Of a DNA stretch of 64,000 nt, positions 57,761-64,000 are shown one piece after another; position 1 is the first letter of the stretch; the number at the start of each line of letters is the position of its first letter. The DNA lies in assembly GCA_034670405.1 (NCBI GenBank), contig JAXDDX010000005.1:6208001-6272000 (forward strand). Direction: 5' to 3'. Under the pieces are notes generated by a model. It had not been told where the DNA came from. It did not search any database and saw only the letters and a list, made by a program, of their open reading frames with translations. This DNA comes from Hoplostethus atlanticus. Taxonomy: Eukaryota > Chordata > Actinopteri > Trachichthyiformes > Trachichthyidae. A program made the position numbers and the translations under genes.

Positions 57761-58018
57761 ATGAACCAGAAGTATATAGAGCAGACTCCTATAGCTGGGG
57801 ATGGACCTCATTATTTCCACCTCACTTTGCCTAATAACACATTTAAACCTAAAGGAATATGGAAAATAGTCATTTTTTCAGAAGGTGAACATGGACAGTC
57901 AGCTCACTTTCAGCTCTGGACTATTGAACCCCTTCAACCACAAAGCTTTACAGCTGATGTCGGTATCAACAACAATTTAATAACCTCGTACACAAATAAA
58001 GCACCGCTAAAACCTTAG
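57761..58018 (+). CDS. Arm-encoded ORF, unrecognised (right copy)
   Basis: 85 codons, starting MNQKYIEQTPIAGDG as in the left copy and identical through WTIEPLQP. A 5-base difference then gives a different end (FTADVGINNN, then NKAPLKP). Preservation of the frame in both arms over the first 65 residues could reflect selection or simply recent duplication. Confidence 0.4.
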   Translation: MNQKYIEQTPIAGDGPHYFHLTLPNNTFKPKGIWKIVIFSEGEHGQSAHFQLWTIEPLQPQSFTADVGINNNLITSYTNKAPLKP

Positions 58019-58979
58019 TGGGGAAATGGAAGCATACACTACTTGACTGTATAACTTGCACAATCACTTCCCCTAAAGCATTTGAGTAAGCAAAGAAATA
58101 AGCGGTTCAATGGTTTATTTATCTATTTATTAATTCTTTCTGAATAAACCCCTCACTTTAACAGTGTCACCCTGAGTTTGCCTGACTATCTTGGGTGTTA
58201 TACACGCACTTGTCTCTTGTCTCCCTAAGCGCACTTTTAACCCCATGCATTGCGTATGCTTTTAAACCATTTAAAAAACAGTATTTTGGAGTAATTGTCT
58301 GTTAACATTAGAAAGGTTATGGGCTGACTTCACTGGACGTTGAGATTTTAAATTTAAATTGATCAAACACTGGAAATGCTGTGCCCTCAGGAGACGAGAG
58401 ACGAGTGCGTGAATAATACGTTTATTCCAATTCCATGCAGTAAATTCAAAATGACGAAGAAATACGTCTTCTTTTTATAAATACCTTTTTTAAATACTTC
58501 ATTGCAGTTTATCATTTAACTGCCTCACCTTTTTGATGTTTTGCTTTTTCAAGCGTGAGGCGCTTGTCCATGTTACACAATAAATTAGTGGTTACCCCCT
58601 CTGGATATATTGTTAAATTTGGTTATTCCAAAGAAGGGTTATTAGATTGCTGTGGATGCCGACATCAGCTGTAACGCTGTGTGGTCTAAAAGCGATTCCC
58701 TCACTAAAAGAAATAGGCTAATGACTTTTATGAATGGTAGGCTAAACTCTCTGTGACAGCACTGTTGCTGTTGTTGCTGCTGGAGAAAGTTTGCTTTGTT
58801 CCATGGTTTCAAACCTTAATTATTAAGTATTAAATTAATTTAGTGCCGTAATATGCCAAACACTTTAGTGTGCCGAGCTTTCTGCATCACCTATGCGCCA
58901 TCTAGTGGGTGAAAATGGGCAGTGTAAATAGGCCAGTGAAAGTAGGCCAGTGACAGCATATGTATAAGGATACCTTTTA

Positions 58980-59320
58980 AGTCCACAGAATGCATTTCCG
59001 TCCAAGAAATGTGTGCCGTGTTCCACGAAAGTCATTTCGTGATTTTCGTGCCGCACGAAATGGACGAAATGCGGACGAAATGGACGAAATTGATTTGGTA
59101 CCGGACGACATTGACGAAATGGATTTGGTGCCGGACGAAATGCATGCCGTTTATCACGGAATGGATTTCGTGGCACAAAATGGATTTCGTGGATGAAATC
59201 CACTAGACGCCCATATGCATTTTGTGGACGAAATCAAACAAGGTGTTTTTGGATTTCGTGTGACGAAAATGAATTTCATGGCACAAAATGGATTTCGTGG
59301 ACGAAATCCAGTGGTTTACA
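58980..59320. repeat. Subterminal array of TTTCGTCC/GGACGAAA words, right
   Basis: Mirror of 32,745-33,085, with the same alternating orientation of GGACGAAAT, ATGGATTTCGTGG and related words. Confidence 0.75.
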
Positions 59321-59340
59321 TTTGGCGCCCCATATGTTCC

Positions 59341-59641
59341 TAGGTTACGTAAGTCCTGGCTGCAGTCTAATCACACACACTCTGCTCCTCTCCACAGGCA
59401 CACCACGTTCTGGTTTGGTTATGTTGCCTTAGCGTACCTTTATGTTTTGTCTTGCACCTTACAACACCCGCACCCACCACCTTCACTCATGCACATCACA
59501 CACCTCTGATGTTACTGATTTCCACACCCCATATTGTGAATATTTAGTGTGGCACTTTAATTTGATTTAATAAAATATTCTTTGTTAACCGTCACCCTTG
59601 GTGTGTCTCCCTTTTGTTGTGGCCACTTGAGCCAGGTCATA
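59341..59641 (+). repeat. LTR remnant with primer-site-like sequence
   Basis: The stretch ends TTGGTGTGTCTCCC, TGTTGTGGCCACTTGAGCC, then AAAAATGGGGACTCATCCG. This parallels the 5' LTR end and tRNA-Pro primer site of the element at 42.9 kb. AATAAAATATTC supplies a poly(A) signal. The giant element is inserted in its left part, so the rest of this LTR should be left of 32,708. Confidence 0.55.
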
Positions 59642-60370
59642 AAAATGGGGACTCATCCGTTTAGGTTATTTTATTAAAAAGTTTGTTTTGTGTCTTAGGT
59701 AGCAGCGGGCGCATGGTGTTGATTGCGTGGTTTGGTCCAGCTGCGTGCTGGTTTTTGGCTGTTTTGGACTTTGGGTTTTGTTCTGGTTTTGGTTTCTGGT
59801 TTTTGGGGAGATACACCATGTTATTGTTCTCTGGAAGCATTGGTTTGTGACCCGGTGTCGGATTGTTGTGTGCCATTCAGAAGGTAGGTGTTACTGTCTT
59901 GATATGCTATTTACAGAGATTACTCCAGTAGGCTGTAGGACACTTCCGCTTTGGGTTCTGTCGGGTTGGTGTTTGTTTTTTTTGTAGTGCTGTGGGGAGC
60001 GGTTAGTCTTAGTTGTTTGTTGACAACTATCTTGTGGGGTTGCCTGCTTGCAGGTCGCTTTACATACCTGTTGGGCTCATGCTTAATACACCCGCCGCAG
60101 AACCGCATGAAGACTAGGGGTGAGTTTTTAGCAAACTTTGGTTAGGCAGTTATGGGGAAATTCTCTGAGGGTCGGCATTTGGCCCTAAGTGTGTGTCTGG
60201 CAGTGAACACGTTACTGAGCTTACGCTCTGCAGCGATAATTTCGGCGTCTGGTCTATTTTTTGCCGTGAGCGAATGTGTCAAGCTGGGCAGAAAGTCAGA
60301 CACAGGAACGGCATAGAGCATCCGGTCAATTTTCAAAATAAAGAAAAATTCAAAATAAAACACTCTGATG
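59642..60370 (+). other. Leader of the LTR remnant and spacer
   Basis: GT-rich leader-like sequence follows the primer site (59,646-59,659), with no gag frame found. The sequence changes character near 60,140. Confidence 0.4.
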
Positions 60371-60384
60371 AGTGAGTGAGTGAG

Positions 60385-61330
60385 ACTTTAGCCGTACCCC
60401 TTACCCCCTTCCCCTCCGCTTTGCGCGTTCACGTGTAGGGGTAGGGTGTCCCGATTCTTGTTGGGATCGAGGGGTAGGGCGAAGTGCTAGGGCTACATGG
60501 AGATTTTTCAGGGGCACACAAACCGAGGGTTAGGAGAAATCTCCCAGAATGACCTGCGAATCAACTGGAGGATCATGGCGAACGCTACACTACCATCCAA
60601 AGTGAACCACAAATGTAGTATTTTCTTCATTAATAAAGATTTAAAAAATATTCTAACCATTGTATTATCTTAGTTTAATGTTGTTTCAATGTATTATAGA
60701 CCTTTTCTTTATAACAAGCATAACAAAAAATCGCTAGTATGCCGATGTCTCTACCTCACTAGTTAACATTACAACATTGTTTTTAGGCTGATTTGTGCAT
60801 GACAGTCCCGCATTTTGACATATTTCCATGTCGCATTTCCCCCCTTTGATGGCATATGACGCCCGAAATATAACTGAAGTCCAGCAGCGAAGTTGCTGCA
60901 CTTGTTACGGCTCCTCTAATATTAGTGGAGACTACAGAGCACCGCTAACGCTATTCTGTCATGAAGTGGCCCGGTAATGAAGCAGTGGTCTTTTTTATTT
61001 GATGACTTGTTTGATGGATTGGTAGCATGAAACGTATAAGTTGTGAACGAATCGCGAGCATCCATGCTTTTCTATCTCCATCAGATGAATGGAAAATGTC
61101 ACTGTGATAATACCATTATTGCCATAGTAATGTCCGATAACAAACTTGTCGCGTCTGTTTACGTAAACGTCATCGATGACGTATCAGGGTCTTGAAGGGT
61201 TGTCCCATTTCATAGGAGGAGATTTCAACCACTACCCCTTGTAACTCTGTTCCGAGGGGCAAGCCGAAGGGCGAGGGGCACTCGAAAACGAGGGGTAGGG
61301 GTGAAAATGAGAATTGGGATTGGGCCTCAG
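60385..61330. mobile_element. Non-autonomous DNA element with CCCCTACCCCT-type ends
   Basis: The left part has ACCCCTTACCCCC, GGGTAGGGTGTCCCG and GAGGGGTAGGGCGAAG. The right part has GTTGTCCCATTTC, ACTACCCCTTG and GAGGGGTAGGGG, ending ATTGGGATTGGGCC. The two sides are inverted versions of one another. No transposase was found. This is a very common fish repeat type, and the left terminus is decayed. Confidence 0.6.
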
Positions 61331-62110
61331 TGTTGGTTTTGGAGCAGCCGCCATGGTTACGGTAAATTACGGCTTCAAGCTTATTTGTTTACCTTGAGCA
61401 GCATGGCAGCTCTGCTCTCCGCCTCCGGCACGCGATTGGCCAATCAGAGCAGACTGAAACACACACTACAGAAGCTGGTTTTAGGATTTTTTTTGATATA
61501 GACTTCACAAACGTCTTGTAAAGACCCCAGGGAACAGTTTTAAATAATCAAAAAAGTAAAATATGCCCCCTTTAAGAAAACTGTGACATTTATTGTGCAA
61601 AACACCAGTGAAAATGCATTAACACACCAAACCTTAGAAGAGAAAATGAAGCACACTCCACGCACCCTCCGCAAATCCTCACTCACACGCATGCGCAGGA
61701 GAGAGACAGAGAGAGAGATTCTATTTATGGCAGATTGTGGTTGATGTACTAGTGTAATTACAATTTTGGCATTTATTTCCTCCCATTGATAATCTAATCA
61801 GCTCATGGGCACTTAGTTACACTTGTGGCTGGCAATAACCTACATTTTTTCCTCTATAATGAAAGTGATGGTTTTATAGTGTGTATATCGTAGCAAAGCA
61901 TAAGTAGTTCAACCAAGACTCAACCTTTACTTCAGTACATGCAATACCTATGTCTAGAAAAGGTCTGATGATGACAGTGTACTTAATAATAAAAGGATTC
62001 TCATTCAAATTTATTTAAAGCACACAATAAACACAGAGGAACAATTACAAAATATGATTTCAATTTTCACAGATTTATTTTTTGGCTTAACAAAATGTTG
62101 TATACACAAT
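61331..62110. other. Spacer, no gene
   Basis: Contains a GCCAATCAGAGCAGACTG word at 61,438 as part of an unidentified repeat. Otherwise AT-rich. Confidence 0.4.
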
Positions 62111-62670
62111 GAGTCTCATTCTCGCAACGTGCGTACGATTAGATTTGATCGTATAACGTTAGTATGAACGTTTCTACGAACATAGTCAAATTCATCATTT
62201 TGTTCATATCTGAATTTGTTTGTTTGGTACGATGAAATCCTACGAGCTTGGAAACATGCAGAAATGTGTTTGTGTGATTGGAAACATCCGGGAAGGCTCT
62301 TATTGTTTATGAAAAATCAATTGCAGTAGTGCCAAACCTCAACAACAACAAGATGTTTCAGTGGCCTTGTAGAAAAAAAAAACCTAATAGGGTGAAATTC
62401 ATAACAACACAAGATTATCCAACTTGTAATGGGTTGATCACATGGACTGGACGACTTACAATTACAATAACATAGTCCTACCATTTGATGAAAATGCAGC
62501 CTGGATTTGATCTGTGTCCAACTCCAATTTACGAATGATTGGCAGTCATCAAATATACACCTGTTTTACGAACAAATCAAGGTTTCCCACACGTTTCATT
62601 CGTGTTTTAGTACGCACACAAATATGACAAATTTTCGAATCATTTACGAAAACATTCGTGAATGAGGCCC
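62111..62670. mobile_element. MITE with 3-bp TSD (Harbinger type)
   Basis: Ends are GAGTCTCATTCTCG on the left and CGTGAATGAGGCCC on the right (inverted), with direct repeat AAT outside both (62,108-62,110 and 62,671-62,673). The interior is rich in words such as ACGAACA and TTACGAA and has no ORF. Confidence 0.65.
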
Positions 62671-62727
62671 AATGTGTTCACGTACATGTACTCTGTCTTT
62701 GTATGTAGCTGAAATTGGCATATCACA

Positions 62728-63317
62728 CTACACCATGCGGTCCTGCCAGGGCACTCTTCCCTCAGGGGAGATGAAGAAAGCAAAGAGCTTCTCTCTAACG
62801 TCATATGCTTCTCTGCATCCTCTGTTTCCACCCATGTTCCTCACATCCTGTAGGCATTCTGCTTGTTCTTCTGCGTCTTCCAACCACCTCTGATTCTGTA
62901 ATGGGTTCAGCAAGTAGTTTTGTAGAATGCACACAGCCATAACAACAGAGTCCACATTCTCTGGCTTCATGGTGATTCGAGTGTACAGCACCCTCCATCT
63001 CGCTGCCAGAATCCCGAAGGCGCACTCGACCATTCTGGCCCTGGACAGTCTGTAGTTGAAGATGTTCCTCCACCTTGCAAGGTGTTGTCCTGGGAATGGC
63101 CTCATGATATAGGTGTTGAGTGGGTTTTGAGCAGGAACCTGCAGAGTTTTTGCTTCAATCAGTTTTTGGCCTTTTCCGAGATCAGAGCCAGTGTACACGC
63201 CTCCATCACTAGATCTTCCAAAGTCCCCCACCTGGACGGTAATGAACCAGTAGTCAGCATCTCCCATCGCTAGCAGAACGATAGAAAATGTCTTCTTGTA
63301 GTTAAAGTACAAACTGC
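62728..63317 (-). pseudogene. HARBI1-type transposase fragment, catalytically dead
   Basis: Read on - from the fusion point: [38 protein letters not shown], then YIMRPFPGQHLARW, IFNYRLSRARMVECAFGIL and ILQNYLL. These are the DDE_Tnp_4 words from the middle to the end. The third acidic residue (VECAFG) is kept. The second (normally a DEAF-like word before the MRPFPG block) is missing in a small deletion, and everything before the GSLYFN block is replaced by 28S rRNA sequence. The open frame continues by chance into the 28S part. It is a different Harbinger lineage from the element at 47-51 kb. Confidence 0.8.
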
Positions 63318-63902
63318 CCTGGAAAGCGCCGTGGTTCTGGCTGCGTCCGGTGAGGTCTCGATGGCCCTTGAAAATGCGGGGGAGAAGGTGTAAATATCGT
63401 GCCAGGCTGTACCCATATCCACAGTAGGTCTCCAAGGTGAACAGCCTCTGGCATGTTAGATCAAGGCAGGTAAGGGAAGTCGGCAAGTCAGATCCGTAAC
63501 TTCGGGATAAGGATTGGCTCTAAGGACTGGGTCGGTCGGGCTGGGGTGCGAAGCGGGGCTGGGCTCGAGCTGCAGCTGGGTAGCCCCGTCGCCCTCCTCT
63601 CTCCACCGCTGGAAGCGCGGTTTGCGGCCCGCATTGCGAGGCCCTCGTCCGCTACGCCTCGTGCGTGGTGTAGCGGGGGTTTTCACGGGACGGCGGACAT
63701 GTCAGACGGCGGGCTGGTGGAGGGGATCAGATATGACTTAAAACTGGTGCGGACCAGGGGAATCCGACTGTTTAATTAAAACAAAGCATCGCGAGGCCCG
63801 TGGCGGGACGCGATGTGATTTGTGCCCAGTGTTCTGAATGTCAAAGTGAAGAAATTCAATGAAGCGCAGGTAAACGGCAGGAGTAACTATGACTCTCTTA
63901 AG
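63318..63902 (+). pseudogene. 28S rRNA fragment, diverged
   Basis: From GGAAAGCGCCGTGGTT onward the sequence follows the conserved 28S core: GTCTCCAAGGTGAACAGCCT, GGATCCGTAACTTCGGG in slightly changed form, GATAAGGATTGGCTCTAAGG, and GGGTCGGTCGGGCTGG. A short GC-rich variable domain follows, then CGGACCAGGGGAATCCGAC, TTTAATTAAAACAAAGCATC, GTCAAAGTGAAGAAATTC and AACTATGACTCTCTTAAG. Against the vertebrate core there are many changes at CpG sites and a small deletion before GACGCGATGTG. It is therefore a pseudogene outside the selected array, or a decayed array end. Its left edge is fused to the HARBI1 fragment. Confidence 0.9.
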
Positions 63903-64000
63903 AAGAGATCGCACCCGGATGTGTGCAGATAGTCACAATGACATTATGTTGGGACGTTGTGACGGGGCTATAAGGTCCCCACCTAACCCTTGCCAGCTAT
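63903..64000 (+). mobile_element. Probable 5' end of an R2 retrotransposon
   Basis: The 28S match ends at CTCTTAAG, which is within a base of the site where R2 LINEs insert, and what follows is not 28S. The first 98 bases are structured: GTCACAAT pairs with GTTGTGAC, and GGGG with TCCCC. This would suit the HDV-like ribozyme found at R2 5' ends, but the fold was not tested. The element runs out of the window, so no coding part is visible. Confidence 0.6.

Larger units (their letters stand above)
32714..59334. mobile_element. Giant 26.6-kb DNA transposon with about 3.5-kb terminal inverted repeats
   Basis: The left end TATGGGGCGCC (32,714) and right end GGCGCCCCATA (to 59,334) are exact reverse complements. 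They head arms that stay matched for about 3.5 kb (32,714-36,212 and 55,055-59,334). The six bases TGTTCC lie immediately outside both ends (32,708-32,713 and 59,335-59,340) as a direct repeat. A long TIR with a 6-bp target duplication points to one transposition event rather than two chance copies. The interior holds a multi-exon gene (35.06-38.4 kb), a split HTH/integrase-like DDE gene on -, and later insertions (LTR element 42,865-53,400, LINE 55,233-56,036). Without these the original element would be about 15 kb. TAT/ATA ends and 6-bp duplications recall IS3EU, and 6-bp duplications recall Polinton, but no Polinton polymerase or capsid gene is seen. Confidence 0.7.
55055..59334 (-). repeat. 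Right arm of the giant inverted repeat
   Basis: It mirrors 32,714-36,212 on the opposite strand. It is longer only because of the LINE insertion at 55,233-56,036. The arm-encoded ORF, first exon and terminal array are all present in mirror order. Confidence 0.85.

Noticed and set aside
32714..59334. Polinton/Maverick identity
   Set aside because: The 6-bp duplication and long TIRs fit, but the ends are not AG...CT, and no DNA polymerase B, capsid, ATPase or protease frame of that kind is visible.
62728..63486. A single 252-residue HARBI1-like protein
   Set aside because: Only the part up to about 63,317 is transposase. The N-terminal 55 or so residues are antisense 28S rRNA read by chance.
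63514..63779. Arginine/serine-rich ORFs at the right end
   Set aside because: They are 28S rRNA sequence, not coding.
1..64000. CRISPR array, bacterial operons, prophage
   Set aside because: No direct-repeat/spacer array. Gene structure is intron-rich and vertebrate throughout.

Overview
The window is vertebrate nuclear DNA and almost certainly teleost fish. It has spliced genes with GT-AG introns, CA, ATT and other microsatellites, and a dense, nested load of fish-type repeats: PIF/Harbinger, hAT, L2-like LINEs, foldback MITEs and a Ty3/gypsy-type LTR element. Two ordinary host genes are visible. The last two coding exons of znrf2 (RING E3 ligase) lie on + at 14.6-16.2 kb, and nod1 (CARD-NACHT-LRR receptor) lies on - at about 29.4-23.7 kb. 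They are convergent neighbours, as I recall ZNRF2 and NOD1 being in mammals, so this is a conserved synteny block. Positions 1-14.6 kb are most simply the last large upstream intron of znrf2, filled with repeats. These include a Harbinger-like element at 0.8-2.0 kb, a hAT element with an 8-bp target duplication at 5.7-7.0 kb, and an L2-like LINE sitting inside a broken GTF2IRD2-type hAT gene at 10.4-14.1 kb.

Upstream of nod1, from 30.7 kb, the DNA is a stack of mobile elements. A Harbinger copy is interrupted by another copy of its own family (30.7-32.5 kb). Next comes the most unusual structure in the window, at 32,714-59,334. A pair of about 3.5-kb inverted arms begins TATGGGGCGCC, ends with its reverse complement, and is flanked on both sides by the direct repeat TGTTCC. 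By eye this is one giant 26.6-kb DNA transposon with very long terminal inverted repeats and a 6-bp target duplication. The arms carry subterminal arrays of TTTCGTCC-like words, a conserved 70-residue ORF, and a first coding exon with a splice donor. The left copy of that exon leads into a multi-exon cargo gene. The interior carries an HTH plus integrase-like DDE gene on -, now split into two pieces 12 kb apart.

Inside that gap sits a complete LTR retrotransposon (42,865-53,400). It has 374/375-bp LTRs, a tRNA-Pro primer site and a GTAG target duplication. Its integrase lies upstream of its reverse transcriptase, which is the Ty1/copia-like order seen in the Gmr1 group of Ty3/gypsy elements. 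A 3.96-kb two-gene Harbinger element (Myb/SANT gene on +, HARBI1-type transposase on -) is inserted near the 3' end of the integrase region. The order of insertion can therefore be read directly: giant transposon, then LTR element, then Harbinger. A LINE has also inserted into the right arm only.

To the right of the giant element are an LTR remnant, further MITEs and a HARBI1-type pseudogene. The latter is fused at about 63.32 kb to a diverged 28S rRNA fragment. That 28S fragment stops matching at the R2 retrotransposon target site (63,902), so the last 98 bases are probably the 5' end of an R2 element. All calls are from reading the sequence. No database or alignment was run.
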